NCBI GenBank assembly: GCA_963585895.1
Contig: OY757934.1
Coordinates: 37,731,336-37,795,335, forward strand
Direction: 5' to 3'
DNA from: Sepioteuthis lessoniana
Taxonomy: Eukaryota > Mollusca > Cephalopoda > Myopsida > Loliginidae
Length of the DNA stretch: 64,000 bases
This document shows, piece by piece, positions 1-11,339 of this stretch. Every line of letters starts with the position of its first letter. Position 1 is the stretch's first letter. The notes beneath the pieces were generated by a model. It was not told the origin of the DNA and ran no database searches. It saw only the letters and a program-made list of their open reading frames with translations. A program made the translations under genes and the position numbers.

Positions 1-546
1 AAATAAACAAAATATATGGATCATAAAATGTATAGTAAAACCAAAAATTACAACTCAGTAGAAAATGCGAAGGACCTAATATTTTTCCACTGATATTGAC
101 TTCATTCCAAACATAGACTTTGTGCGTTTAACTTTCAGGGTCATTTTGAAAAAAGCGGAGATGATCATGTGGCAAAATCTGCCATTTCCTTCTTTAATGG
201 ACTGACATATAGACTATGGTTTAAACTAAAGAAAATTTCAGCTTATAAATGTTGGGTGTGACAGAGAGAACTCCCCCCGCCCCAGATTGGTTGATTAATT
301 AACGATTCTAGGGAAATAATTAAGAAAATTCATTTTTTTCTTTCTCTCTTCTTATTTTGTTTCCTATCCTATTTTATTTATTTATTTATTAAACTTTCGA
401 CCGATGCCCTGCGGTTCTTTGAAAGTGAATCTTGCGATAATATAAAAGAGAACATGTAATAAAATTTGTACAAACTAAGGGGTGAACTGAAGTTCATACT
501 GGACATGAATTAAAAATAGGAAAAAAGAAAACCTTAAGTAGATCTT
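1..546. other. AT-rich stretch, no feature seen
   Basis: No reading frame, RNA gene or repeat copy that I can support. One AAGGGA-type motif (GGGAAATAATTAAG) lies near 311. Confidence 0.5.
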
Positions 547-760
547 ATGGTGGAGATGGTGATAGAGTCCATATGGTTTGGAAAAGTGAAGGAAGATATA
601 GCCAACTTAAGTGGATCTGACGATGGAGATAGTAATAAAGTCTGTGTGGTCAAAAGCAAGGGTAAGTTTAAATCTAAGGGTGTAACCAAGTTTAGTGCAT
701 CTTACGGTGGAAATAGTAATAAAGTCTGCGTGGTCGAAGCAAGAATAAGATTTGGCTAGA
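547..760 (+). repeat. Short degenerate tandem repeat
   Basis: Three related units start near 548, 621 and 705. Each has the core GGWGRARATRGTRATARAGTC followed by a TGTGGTC-like stretch. An open frame of 70 codons results from the unit structure. Nothing suggests a protein family. Confidence 0.45.
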
Positions 761-1193
761 TATTGAGACGAGGTAAGTGGATTTATCCCATCTTAAGTAT
801 TGACCGTCTGCTTGGGATCAGTTGGGGGTATCGAAGTTAAAATCTTAAGTATATCTTAAAATGCAGTGTCGCCCATGTCTGGAAAAAGTTGGTCAACTTG
901 GCGATTTACATATCATTATGCATAGGCGTGCCCAGGGATCATCGAAACTCCACCCCCAATTTATATAAACAAGGCACGACGCCGATAGATGGGTTCAGAT
1001 CAAGTCGAGGCAGACGGAAGAACAGAGACAGGGAAGGACTCAGTGCAGCACCCATCTTAGAACTTCGACTCCAGACCAAGTTTAGTTTAGAACCGAAAGT
1101 CCGAAGTAAAGCGGTGACAACCGATTTTTTTTTCTGCTAAGAAACCCAAGGGAAATAATTGCCTCCCTTGCCAGAAAACTCAGCTACTATACT

Positions 1194-1196
<3 letters not shown>
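761..1196. other. No gene; contains an imperfect palindrome
   Basis: Frames of up to 83 codons here resemble nothing I know. An imperfect palindrome at 1147-1170 starts CAAGGGAAATAATT and ends CCTCCCTTG. It matches the recurrent AAGGGAGAYAAYT motif on both strands. Confidence 0.4.

Positions 1197-1244
<48 letters not shown>
1197..1244. repeat. (TA)n microsatellite
   Basis: About 24 uninterrupted TA units. Confidence 0.95.
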
Positions 1245-1247
<3 letters not shown>

Positions 1248-1337
1248 AAGAAAAAAATGATAACAAGGTAATCCATATATATCTATATAATGTAATTGGA
1301 AGAAAACTCAACCATGGTTATGTGGTTTTTAATGAGA

Positions 1338-1569
1338 TTTTTTATTATTCAAACTCTTCTTTCTTTCTTCATCAAACCAACTGACCCTGGTCACCTTTTC
1401 AAAATAGGAATATATTGTTTGAGACAAACTGTTGGATCCATTTATCTGTAAACATGACATATTCCGAGAGCCATTATTAAAAGAAATACGAAGCATCTTT
1501 ATTGTTTTACCTGTTCTAATTTATACATTTCAAGAATTCTCATTATCTTCTCCTGGTATCTTTGGTTTA
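1338..1569 (+). repeat. Segmental duplication, copy 1
   Basis: Nearly identical to 4249-4490. Both contain the stretch CAACTGACCCTGGTCACC, then the same 190 bases to TATCTTTGGTTTA. This copy has only a few TTTC units near its start. It also keeps about 10 bases after GACAT that copy 2 lacks. Confidence 0.9.
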
Positions 1570-2530
1570 TTATGGCGAAGAATAGAAGATTAAAAGAACT
1601 GGTGATATAACTGAATTACAATACAGATCAATCCATGCAAAGGGTTGCAATGTAAAGAGTATATAATCGAAAGAGTACGAAAGCAAAATTAGGATTATTC
1701 TTCTATAATAATAAACGACTCTATCATAAAAAAAAATTAATTTAAAAAAATTAACCGCAAATTAAAAAGATAGACACAAAACAGCAAATTTACTTAATTT
1801 GACCGTCGTTTTTTTTCCATTATCTCAACACACCGTCGAAATGATTTGCAAAAATAGATTCTTCGAACATTTTATTCCGTTTTTCCTCAATAGTAGTCTT
1901 AAGCGAACCAATATTTGAATGGAAAGTTTTGCATTAGTTTTTTCTTAAACGCCCCATATAGCTTAATCAAGGGATTTAGGGTCTGGGCTTGATGGAAGCC
2001 ATAAAAGAATTACAATTATTTCGGAATTTTTTTTTCGGTTAAGTTTCATCGTTAAGCAAATCATAAATTCTTTGTTGTTTCTTTTTTATGTCACTCATAT
2101 CGGTCTGAATTTTAAAGAAAAGGTTCTTGAATAATAGAGTTAATCATGAAAATTTAGATTCATCGCGTTATTTTTCGAAAATTAGATCAATAAGACTTAA
2201 AAAATGTTTTAAAAATGATTCCACATTTTGCTTTCACACCCTGTACTACGTAGAACCGATGCCGTACTGAGATCAAAACTTTCCTGACCCTTTATTGTGT
2301 ATATATTTACATGCAAAATCATGACTGTGTGGATATTCTAACAGATTTAATATATTTGTAAAGATACTTGAATTGCCAACTATGAAGCAAAATAATTGAA
2401 AAATCAAAGTATAATTTCAAATAAGACTGAAGCATGGTATAAAAATGTAATATAATGGCCGAGGGATTTCGGTTCATGCCTTTGGGTTTAGTTAGGCTGA
2501 GAACCTTTCGGCTCAGTGCATGGGTTACTT
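1570..2530. other. AT-rich stretch, no feature seen
   Basis: About 960 bases with homopolymer A and T runs. I find no exon, RNA gene or recognisable repeat. Confidence 0.5.
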
Positions 2531-2900
2531 AGGTGCAACATTAACATAGATGTTCGCGCGCGCGCGGGCGGAGCAAACGTGTCACTCAGAGATGTCACAA
2601 TAGCCCACAGTGGAAGCGGGGTTACGGGGTGAGGGTGACGTCACACACCGGAAGAGCTCGGAGGATTTTGGAAGATTTTGAAAAAGTCAGTTAGTAGAGT
2701 TGAGACCTACCTCGAGAGAAGACGGTTGGCTTTCGCTTGCTCGCGGAAACCTTTGTGGCGGGTGCCACACGTGTTGGGGGGGGGGAATGAAAAAGCCAGA
2801 ATAGAAAGATTGTGCCTCTTTCTCCTTCTGTCGAAGAACCTTTAAACTCAAAGGTAATAAAAAGTTTCCTACCTGAACAAAGAAGTCGTCAAGTGTTTTT
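2531..2900. other. GC-rich island; possible solo LTR or promoter
   Basis: A CG alternation near 2552 opens a block much richer in G and C than its surroundings. It contains a perfect CRE palindrome TGACGTCA at 2636-2643, a run of nine or more G near 2776, and AATAAA near 2855. A CRE followed by a polyadenylation signal would fit an LTR. A CpG-type promoter is the alternative. No paired LTR, primer-binding site or clean target duplication is visible, so the call stays open. Confidence 0.3.
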
Positions 2901-3919
2901 CGTGTTTCGAGATTCCTATGTTCTATGTATATATGTAATGAACGTCCTATGTACATTTCGTATATTCATGTATATGGCCATGGTACAAAAATCATTATTT
3001 GAAAAATTAAACAAATTTGAATGAAACTAGAAAATGGATTTTTAATTTAATTATATTAACTTTGACTCTTGGAAATTACTTTGATCTAATTGTGGAATAT
3101 GTTTTCCCTCAACAAATATATTTTAAATAAAAAGGCTTGTTATTCTTTAAAATATTAATGGACGTTTAAGCAACCCAATAAAAATCATTTAAAACTATTA
3201 TTCTAATTTCTATGGTATAAAGTGATTTTCTTAATCCTAAAATAATGTTAAGAAAAATTGTCTTCTGATTAAAAATCTATTACAAAATTGAAAACAAAAT
3301 CGATCGTTTAATTAGAAAATAAGATATTGATATTCAAACTATAAATAAAAACTATTTAAAACATTTTTTACTGAAAGTAAATGTCCCGTTTAGAAATGTA
3401 TTAATGTTTATCAAGAGAATATTTTTTTTACAAAACATAGGATTGTTCAAGTGCATTACCCTCTAGATTCACCAAATCTACTTTGGTGCGTTTTTTTATT
3501 TCTTGAAAGATTTAAGGACATGTACAACATTAAATGAAATACGACCGAACAAATTCCTACCATATCAATTGAGGAGTTTCATTGAATGTCAAATGAAAAT
3601 TTACTGGAATATGCGTGTCAAATGCCAAGTGTACTATTTTAAAAAGGGAAAAAAACGTTTTATTAGTTGTTCATTTCTGTTTTTTTTAAATACGTCTTCC
3701 GTGTCGATACTTTTTTAACGCAACTCCGAGTTATATTAAAGTATTTCGCCATCGTTACTGTAATCGAAAGAACTCAGGTGGTAAAACCTCTTTGGGAATG
3801 TAAAATTTTCAATAACCAAGTTGCATAAACAGTCAGCATCGATTTGAGATATTTTTGATTTATGATTGCTATGCGACGCTTTCGCTATTTTCTAGATTAG
3901 TGCTTTATTCACTCAGCTA
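2901..3919. other. AT-rich stretch, no feature seen
   Basis: Very A+T-rich. Short frames such as the 71-codon one at 3503-3718 look random and match no family I know. Confidence 0.5.
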
Positions 3920-3920
3920 A

Positions 3921-3947
3921 CCACACACACACACACACACACAGACA

Positions 3948-4011
<64 letters not shown>
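3921..4011. repeat. Compound (CA)n(TA)n microsatellite
   Basis: About 11 CA units, a short GACAGACA bridge, then about 30 TA units. Confidence 0.95.
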
Positions 4012-4012
<1 letters not shown>

Positions 4013-4248
4013 TTTCCATTTTTTGACACATTAAATCCATTATTCAGATACGTCGTAATTACAAAACCATTGAGTGTCAAGTTAAGGAAAGGATAATAAG
4101 AAAGACATTTGTCATCAAGAGAATAAAAATTGACAAGTAATTTAAAATGAATTCTCTTTGAAAATGAAAATAAAATCTTTTGTACACTAGTTTTGTTTTA
4201 TTTTTGTTCTTTGTTTTTTTGGTGGTTTTTTTTTTGTTTTTTAATAAG

Positions 4249-4272
4249 TTTTTTTATTATTCAAACTTTTCT

Positions 4273-4305
<33 letters not shown>

Positions 4306-4490
4306 ATCAAACCAACTGACCCTGGTCACCTTTTCAAAATAGGAATATATTGTTAGAGATAAACTGTTGGATCCATTTATCTGTAAACATGACATTATTT
4401 AAAGAAATACGAAGCATCTTCATTGTTTTACCAGTTCTAATTTATACATTTCAAGAATTCTCATTATGTTCTCCTGGTATCTTTGGTTTA
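4249..4490 (+). repeat. Segmental duplication, copy 2
   Basis: Second copy of the 1338-1569 segment. A TTTC tract near 4271-4303 has expanded to about eight units here. The copy ends exactly where a minus-strand family C tail begins. Confidence 0.9.
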
Positions 4491-4570
4491 AGTTTGGTCT
4501 GGTTACGTTTAGTTGTTTAACGGCATATCAACACCTTATGGGTTATTTAATGCTGAAATTTTTTATAGTT
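4491..4570 (-). repeat. Family C-type 3' tail fragment
   Basis: Reads on the minus strand as the tail shared by families C, D and F: a GCATTAAATAACC box, a short loop, then GGTGTTGATATGCCG and an AAC-rich end. Only the tail is recognisable. Confidence 0.65.
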
Positions 4571-5394
4571 ATAAATGCTTATTATAATGTGTTGTAACCT
4601 AACAAAAGGTTACTGAATGAGAAATAACCAAAACGGAGGCTGTAAATGAAATGGAAATCTTTATAACATTAAACAAATAAAATACTCGCCAGTGGCGTGA
4701 AGAAGGTACCCAATGCTAGTGGTTGCTACTTAACAAGAATACTCTCTTCACAAGAGTGTCCAGTGTAATCATGAGGATTGAGACAGGGCCATTATTTTCT
4801 ACCAGTAGGTTATTTAACGTAATCATAACTATTTATATAAAGCTCAGTCAATAAATACCATGAAGTTCGCAGAATAAGTTGACAACTGTTCCCAGTTGCA
4901 CATTTTTCAAAGAAATCTATTGTGCTGGGCCCTTTTATGTCTTATAAGATTGTCTGCATGACCTTCTTTTCTTACTGCAGTGCTTGGAATTTTTTTTGTA
5001 CCAGGCTCATAGCGGCAAACACATATCTCGCCAATTTATAAACGTTTTTTGACCGAAACATGCTTCTCCATACACATCACAGATTTTTCAATAAATTTCA
5101 TATGGTTTACACTTCTCAGCTACAAAAATTTGATGACAGATCTCTGTTTAAACGTGGAGTACTCCATTTGATTTGTCAAAATAACCCCAAAGATATATTT
5201 TTTTTGCGAGATTAAACTGATTTTTACTAGAAACTAATTCCAAACAATAGAAAGTTTACATTTATGGAAAACAAATTCTAAAAAGTTTGTTTTTTGCTTT
5301 AAAAAATTCTTATTATTTATTGAATGACCCATGTATCTTTAATCTTCCATTGCAATAATCTTTTCTTTTTTTTCCAAATTACACTGTTTTGATT
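4571..5394. other. No feature seen
   Basis: Unique-looking AT-rich sequence without supported exon or repeat. Confidence 0.45.
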
Positions 5395-5610
5395 CGTCGG
5401 TAATGATTATTTATTTGCACACAGTTATATGGTTTGACATATTCATATCCAATATTAATAATTGTCAAACAGTTCTATTTGAACCATAGATGGGTCCCTC
5501 ATAGGCATTACCATTCCGAGTCTGAGTAAACTTGAGTGTAATGACAAGTACTTCCTACTCCTTTGAGCTCCAAAAATGGAGCCTCACCATCTGATATATT
5601 TTAGTTTTAT
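5395..5610 (-). repeat. Family C copy, diverged
   Basis: On the minus strand the order is that of family C: ATCAGATGGTGAGGCTCCA, a GGAGCT box, the GGACCC-type box, 'ATGGTTCAAATAGAACTG', then an ACTGTGTGCAAA unit. The head and tail are not clear. Confidence 0.65.
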
Positions 5611-6254
5611 TGTTAGGACATATCTTTTATTTAAAAGGAAAATTATAAAATATTGATTCGTAGACGTGTACTTATTAAGGAATAGTTATTTATCTTATTT
5701 ATGTGTTGGAATTTAACAGTAACTGGTGAATCTTCGTTCGTACACTATCATGTTATTTGCTTACCACGTTTTTTAACAGCATAGCTGTATATGTAAATGC
5801 TAATTGGTTTCTCCTCTCAGTTTTTGATTCTGTCATCTGGTGGTTTCTCTCGATCCTCTTAATTAAGGTTTCTTTTTTATGCACGTTGACAATTTTCTAT
5901 CATTCTCTTCTTTTTTTTTTTCTTTTAATGATTTTCGAGCGAGTCACATAAATCATTTCTATGCTAAAATTGATATAACAACAAGTTAACAAACTCCATC
6001 ACACGTTCTTGTTTATTCACAAAATATAATTCAGTTAAAATAGTTTAATTATTCTCGCTTAAATGGCGACTTTGAAGCTGTTAGGGAGATGTATGCTTTA
6101 TATTATCATTAATCGCAAATGAAGAAAAAAATACTTTATAATTCGCATATAATTGTAATGACTTGTAAGAAATATGATTCGAGTGTATGTATAGAGGACA
6201 TACTATTATTATGCGGCAAATTATTTTAGAAATGCTCTGTTCTCAAAATCAGAG
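5611..6254. other. No feature seen
   Basis: AT-rich. The 64-codon frame at 5757-5951 is hydrophobic but has no splice signals or family resemblance. Confidence 0.45.
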
Positions 6255-6430
6255 TACATCCCATCGCGCCAATAATAAAAAAAAAGACGAGCAAAACATG
6301 CTGCGCACTTCTGGTAAACGAAGGATAAAAATATAAGCAACGTTCTCCTATGAACTCCAACACATAAACACACCAATGTTACTGGCCAACAATGTGCCAA
6401 TTTTGCTCGATTACAATTACTTACAAAAAC
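6255..6430 (+). pseudogene. LINE-Y C-terminal fragment
   Basis: With frame changes, the plus strand reads RRAKHAAHFW, then KNISNVLL, then TPTHKHTNV. This is the post-reverse-transcriptase C-terminal stretch seen better at 11340-12040 and 34525-34970 (RRTRHAGH, LISDVLLWTP). It is strongly decayed and a dead retrotransposon remnant. Confidence 0.6.
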
Positions 6431-6895
6431 CTGATTATTATAATGCTTACATGATTGACACATCTCGAACTATAAACTCCATTTAGGTTGTTATTTGGGG
6501 ACAAAAGTCTGGGATGCATAAATAATGAAAATGATAAAAACTACACAGGTCAGAAATTCAAACAGACATCATGATGTGAATTCGTTTAATGTTGAGCCAC
6601 ATCCTATTTGTTGTATTTATATTATATCTAATTAAAATTAAACAAATGAATAAGCATAGGAAAGTTATCGCCTTTGAGAAATTATAAAGATTGGAGTGAG
6701 CACAAATGTAAGCCCCACTCTATTGTTAAGTTTAAAATTTGATAAGAATCATTTCATTCTCTAAATTAGAGTAATTAATTGCTATTATGCGAAGAAAAAG
6801 TTCGCCACGATGTAAAATGTTACGAGAATATACAAAAACCGGATTATTATAGTGCACAAACCTTTTCGACGAAATGTGGATGCGAATTAAAAAGA
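6431..6895. other. No feature seen
   Basis: AT-rich spacer between repeat remnants. Confidence 0.4.
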
Positions 6896-7045
6896 TGTCG
6901 CTTGTGGCATAATGGCTACTTTTGAAGGAAATGGATTCAGCGAGCCCAGTTCAAATCTTGGACGAAGCTGAATTTCACTAAATACAGGAAACTACCTCTC
7001 CCCCCCCCCGATCTAGGAAAAAGAAAACTCTCTAACGGAGTGGGT
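6896..7045 (+). repeat. SINE B copy, diverged and shortened
   Basis: Starts with a tRNA-like A-box region (GTGGCATAATGGCTAC). A B box CAGTTCAAATCTTGG follows, then GACGAAGCTGAATTTCAC and the AGGAAAAAGAAAACTCT block. The middle is deleted and replaced by a C run. Confidence 0.7.
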
Positions 7046-7094
7046 TTGGTAAATAAGACACCTTCTCGTTTCTTATCTTTCTTTTTCTATTTCT

Positions 7095-7096
<2 letters not shown>

Positions 7097-7147
<51 letters not shown>

Positions 7148-7181
7148 AAGAAGAAGGAGAGAGAAAGAGAGAGAGAGAGAG
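7097..7181. repeat. Compound (TA)n(GA)n microsatellite
   Basis: About 14 TA units run directly into GA repeats with a few AAG interruptions. Confidence 0.95.
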
Positions 7182-7375
7182 TAATTGAAGAAGGATGCAG
7201 CTGTTATTTTAATAGCCTCTACGAAAACTATTTGAACATTTTATAGCCTAAAAACATTATTTGTAGATAATCTAATTTATGATAATAACTTTCTAAGAGA
7301 TATTCTGGGTAAGCGAAACAAACGACCAGACATATAATCAAAAACAATTAACAAAGATGACAAAAGGAGAAGAGT

Positions 7376-7612
7376 ATCCGTTGCGTAGTGGCTAGTGTGC
7401 TTGATTGTGACATCATAGCGAATTCGAAATTTCGTCGTGCTATTACTTTCACTTTCCGACTAATATCCTTAATAAAGATATGGACCCCTTTTATTTCCTC
7501 ATCTATGGGCTAAATATTACCCCTTGTCTTTCTACAAAGGTGGCATAAGTATTAAATAACCTGTAAATGTTGATATGCCTTTAAACGAAGAAACCAAACC
7601 AAAACCAAAGAA
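7376..7612 (+). repeat. SINE F copy
   Basis: tRNA-like head (CGTTGCGTAGTGGCTAGTG, B-box-like GAATTCGAAATTTCG). The F body follows (GTGCTATTACTTTCACTTT, CTCATCTATGGGCTAAATA), then the C-type tail TATTAAATAACC...GTTGATATGCC and AAACCAAACC. Compare the copy at 58742-59290. Confidence 0.75.
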
Positions 7613-7968
7613 ACGAAAGCCTATACTCTTTTCCTCCAGAAAATTCACAATCATATTAAATTTATCAACAAAACATAATATTATTCACTTGTTGGGAACT
7701 GCAGACTACGAAAATTCCACATTAAATTCATGTTTGTAAGATTTATACACGAAATACATTCCTCCTCGAAAAAGGACGTAGCTTCCACATACCAAAGAAA
7801 GTGAAGTTTAAATGAGTCTAGTGCACGATGCAATCATTTTCAATCCAACAGCTTAGTACCGTTGTCTCTGAGTCTCTAGTTCCTATTTTACGTGTGTACA
7901 AATTTTATCCTCTTATCACGAGAGTTGTGTCGTTAATGAAACTCCCTGGATAATAAATGAGTGTTTAC
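7613..7968. other. No feature seen
   Basis: AT-rich spacer. Confidence 0.4.
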
Positions 7969-8280
7969 GTATGTCATCCGCAAAGAATTAAAAGCAGAAT
8001 CGATTATCACGAACAACTTGTTATCGATGGTTCGCCATGAATGATGTTTTAATGATCCAATATGATTAAACAAATTCAGCGAACTAGAATCCAGTATTTG
8101 CAAATAAGATCTTCCGGTCCGAATCCAAATTCCTCCGAGCAATGTTTTCTGTTCGAAACATTCTGAAAATGGGAAAGTCCCGCTGCTTGAATAAGATCTA
8201 GTTTCTCTGTTCATATCAAGGGAATCTTTCAAACCACTGATAAATTTCGAAAAGTCTCGTCTCACTAAGCACAATGTCTT
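7969..8280 (-). CDS. Candidate internal exon of an unidentified gene
   Basis: On the minus strand a pyrimidine-rich tract ending TTTCTATTGTCAG precedes an open stretch of 312 bases, exactly 104 codons. A donor-like TAC/GTAAAC follows it. Entry and exit are both at codon phase 0. The peptide runs from KTLCLVRRDFSKF through GGIWIRTGRSYLQILDSS to NKLFVIIDSAFNSLRMTY. The W, G and short hydrophobic strands faintly recall a beta-propeller, but I cannot place it in a family. It lies on the same strand as the exon at 30596-30872, so it could belong to that gene. A chance open frame is a serious alternative. Confidence 0.3.
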
Positions 8281-8584
8281 CTGACAATAGAAATAGTGGA
8301 ATGTAATCAATCAGTGGTTAGTTTTCTGTCATGAACACAAAGAGAATTAAGATGTTTTGATACTCTGCCTAATAGAGATTTTGAACCTTATAAATGGATG
8401 GATTTTTTAGTATCTGGCCTGAGTATTTCAGCATATTTGTATTGTTTGTTTTATTCTCAACAACGAAGGTTTTTAGCAACTATATGTTAGTAATTGGACT
8501 CCGTGGCCTTCATACAAGATTTTTTAAATTATTTTCATTTACTAATCTAAGACCAGTTTTATCAAGGCCAGGATTATGGAATAC

Positions 8585-8652
8585 TCAGTAATTCACTAAC
8601 AATGGTCAGCTAGACTAGCAAGCTTACCACTACACCATTCGAGGTGCTTGGT
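8585..8652 (-). repeat. tRNA-like SINE head (family G)
   Basis: On the minus strand it reads CGAATGGTGTAGTGGTAAGC, then TTGCTAGTCTAGCTGACC. This tRNA-like A-box region is also present at 12625-12740. It lacks a full cloverleaf and is not a functional tRNA gene. Confidence 0.45.
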
Positions 8653-8654
8653 CA

Positions 8655-8866
8655 AATCGTTATCATCTCAGGAAAAGGACAAGGCAAGTCGATTTTAAAT
8701 CCTGGACGAGGTTGTTTGTGCTCCACATTCTTGCGATTGCTCTCGGGAAAGGCATGAGGCCATTTCTTTTAGCGATGAGTAAATAATTCGGTAGACTGTG
8801 TTCTTTAACCTTGGTGCAGTAATCGGTAGTGGAAAAGAAAAGCTCTGATTTCAAACTAGCTGTAGT
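8655..8866 (+). repeat. SINE B copy, diverged
   Basis: B box TTTTAAATCCTGGACGAGG, then the SINE B order: CTCTCGGGAAAGGCATGA, GATGAGTAAATA, CTTTAACCTTGGTGCAGTAA and GAAAAGAAAAGCTCTGA. The 5' head is poor and the 3' end is lost. Confidence 0.7.
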
Positions 8867-9244
8867 CTATTTTTAAAAAATGATCCGGTATTGCATCCTA
8901 TTTATAGTGGAAGTCGAAGGTAAATACATACTCCATTTAATATTGTCCAAGAAAAATAAACGCTGTTTGTTTTTGATACAAGACTACAAGCATGGGACAA
9001 TTAGTGTTGATCGAAATCACAACCGAGTACAAGTGGCCAGACTGGCAACATTGGTAAATATTATTTCACCTGAAAGTGTCCAAGTTTTCGCATTGTTATC
9101 AGGAGTAAAAGTAGAAATTCATAAATACCCATACAATACTTCTTCTTTAAGATACGTACATCTTATAAAGTTGTTAATTACACCAAAGAGATGTTCATCG
9201 CCAATTTTAAAGGTACTGAAGGAACTTTAAAACAATTAGTGTGC
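8867..9244. other. Unassigned open stretch
   Basis: A 116-codon plus-strand frame (8880-9230) runs through here, with no splice signal or family match. The minus strand also has long stretches interrupted by three stops. It may be a decayed coding segment of unknown origin, or chance. Confidence 0.25.
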
Positions 9245-9603
9245 TTCTCAAAAACTGGGAATTTTTCCATCTTGTAACTGTGTCAGTACTACTGAATGGT
9301 TGTACCACTTCGGCATTTACGAAATGCCTGGAGAAAAACTTGATGAGAACTATACAAGAATGATGTGTGTTGTTTTAAACAAATCCTGTTTGCAGCACCT
9401 CAGAAAACAGCAGCTGTACAGCCACTTACCTTCCATCTCACAACTCATCCCCGTTAGACGTGCAAGACATGCTGGACACCACTGAAGAAGTAAGAACGAA
9501 CTCATGTGCAACGTTTTTATATCTACTCATGCACATGAATACACCAGCGTGAACTAACTCGCAAAAGCTTACATTCATCAACTCTGTAGAGACTCTGAAT
9601 ACC
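9245..9603 (+). pseudogene. LINE-Y C-terminal region, left part of an interrupted copy
   Basis: The plus strand gives the LINE-Y order: VSVLLNGCTT (with changes), EKLDENYTRMMCVVLNKS, QQLYSHLPSI, RRARHAGHH, then a CTNVFISTHAHEYTS-like stretch. This is the region after the reverse transcriptase core. The copy is cut by a family C element at about 9604 and resumes near 10159. Stops and frameshifts make it dead. Confidence 0.75.
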
Positions 9604-10157
9604 GCTTGCTCAGTCGGTTGAACACACCGACTGCTTCACTGCTGAGGGATCAAGCCCCCTCCCCAACGAGTGCCATGTTGCCTAGTCGGCTGGGGCTCTA
9701 AAATACACGGACTGCAACTCAGCAGAGGGGTAAGATCCCCGCAACGTGTGTACAAGATATGAAACTAAACAATATAATGGTAAGGTTCCAGTAATGCTGG
9801 AGTTTTTGTGAATGCAGAGTATCCCTTCATCGCAATCGCTCCCGGACTGGTAGCATCTAATAGGGTCATATCTATGGGTCAAATAGAGCTAAACTGTGTA
9901 ATAATAAACTGAATCGTTTGAAATAAGTCTGTTTTTGACATTTAAACTGCGTACTTATGCTAAACTGAACTGTTTGAAATAGAACTATTTTAAATAGAAC
10001 TAAACTATGCACTTATACTAGAATGAAATGTTTGAAATAGAACTGTTTTGACATTTACCTATTTGTAAACAAAAACTATACTTACACTAAACTGAAATGT
10101 TTGAAATTTAATTCGACGTTAAATGACCCGAAAACTAAACCAACCAACTAACCAACT
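9604..10157 (+). repeat. Family C element inserted in LINE-Y
   Basis: Contains the head block CTAGTCGGCTGGGGCTCTAA, GCAGAGGGGTAAGATCCCC, the AATGCTGGAG box, 'CTATGGGTCAAATAGAGC', then degenerate units (TTATGCTAAACTGAA, TTTGAAATAGAACTG). It ends with CGTTAAATGACC and AAACCAACCAACTAACC. The head is partly doubled (9608-9670 and 9683 onward). Sequence on both sides joins into one LINE-Y frame. Confidence 0.8.
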
Positions 10158-10158
10158 G

Positions 10159-10265
10159 GATGCCGTTTAGAGGACCTACGAAGGGAGATGACAGATAGGG
10201 AGATGGTAAGAGAGAAAGTCAAAAGAATCCACGCTACTGGAACGTCTTGATCATGATCATGATCA
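10159..10265 (+). pseudogene. LINE-Y 3' end, right part of interrupted copy
   Basis: Resumes with GATGCCGTTTAGAGGACC, parallel to the uninterrupted copy near 11900. It continues with the ATGACAGATAGGGAGATGG block, then a GATCAT-type simple tail. LINE-Y tails here are built on GAT-containing units. Confidence 0.7.
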
Positions 10266-10562
10266 TTACTCTATTTACCAACCCCTCCGCTCAGGAATGA
10301 TATGACACAAGGTCATTTTAAGCGGAGTTTAACAGGTTTGAATTAAGAGTTTTCCTTCTCCTATACTTGTTGCCTCATCAAGGCCGAAGAACCTAGTCTG
10401 CCCTACTATTTACCCATAGCTGGAGGGAGAATAATTGGATTCATACCTTTCCCAAGGGTATTAGTGCTATGTGAAATGCAATCAGTCTCGTCCAGGATTT
10501 GAACTCGAGTCGCCGTGTCCATTTCCTTCGACGATAACCATTACACCACGGGCACCCCCATC
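10266..10562 (-). repeat. SINE B copy, nearly full length
   Basis: Minus-strand reading: GGTGCCCGTGGTGTAATGG head, GAAATGGACACGG, B box GAGTTCAAATCCTGGACG, then the conserved body to CGGAGGGGTTGGTAAATA. It sits in the tail of the LINE-Y copy. ATCATTAC occurs at both flanks as a possible 8-base target duplication. Confidence 0.9.
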
Positions 10563-11339
10563 ATCATCATTACCAATGAACTTACTTCCAGACATCAGTT
10601 CTCTGAAAACACCATATTTCAATTTTGCTTCACTTTTCCGTGGCAATGTTTACTTTTAGATTCGAGAATCCTTAAACATAGTGTACTGCTGCTTTTATGA
10701 AACTATTGATGAGCAAGTTTGTCAGAAAAACTTGTAACGTTCTACCTGTTGTTTATATTTTATTTTGTATAACATTCTGACATTTTAAACCAATTCGGGA
10801 CATGGTTGTGGAATGAACATATTTTATTTATTCTAAAACATACGCCTTTGCACAAGTAGGAAATCTTTCTTAACCAGATTGATCTTAAAATAAACTCACG
10901 TGTAACGATTTTACATGTTTTATTAGACATTATTTTTTAAAAAATGCAAGTTCCTACGTTTTTATATTCGAAAGTCTGCGCAAACCCAAAAACGTGTGTC
11001 ATAAATCTACATACAAATATTTTGTTATACATTTGCAAAATGAATATCATATATAGTATAAATCAGAACAGACAACCTTTCAAAACATGAAAAGCTATCC
11101 AAATTTTATTTATACGCCGAAAAAAGATATTTACCGAACCGTTACAGCATAAGACAAGGAATTTACATTAACAAAAATATTATGGATTAAAAATTTTATA
11201 AAGCATTAGTTCTAAGAATTTTCTTGTTCGTGACGCGGTTCAGAATGAAAAAACAAACAAATTTGAGCCAACTTTTTAAGGGAATACAAAAATATATTTT
11301 TAAAAGAGTATTTACAGATAATAGCTTTTAAGAAAACAC
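10563..11339. other. No feature seen
   Basis: AT-rich sequence with no supported exon or repeat. Confidence 0.45.

Noticed and set aside
2555..2575. Z-DNA-forming CG alternation as a functional site
   Set aside because: A short CGCG run alone does not support a function. It is noted only as part of the GC-rich block.
8880..9230. 116-codon plus-strand open frame
   Set aside because: No splice sites, no recognisable domain, and a window of this size gives occasional long frames by chance. Kept only as an unassigned stretch.
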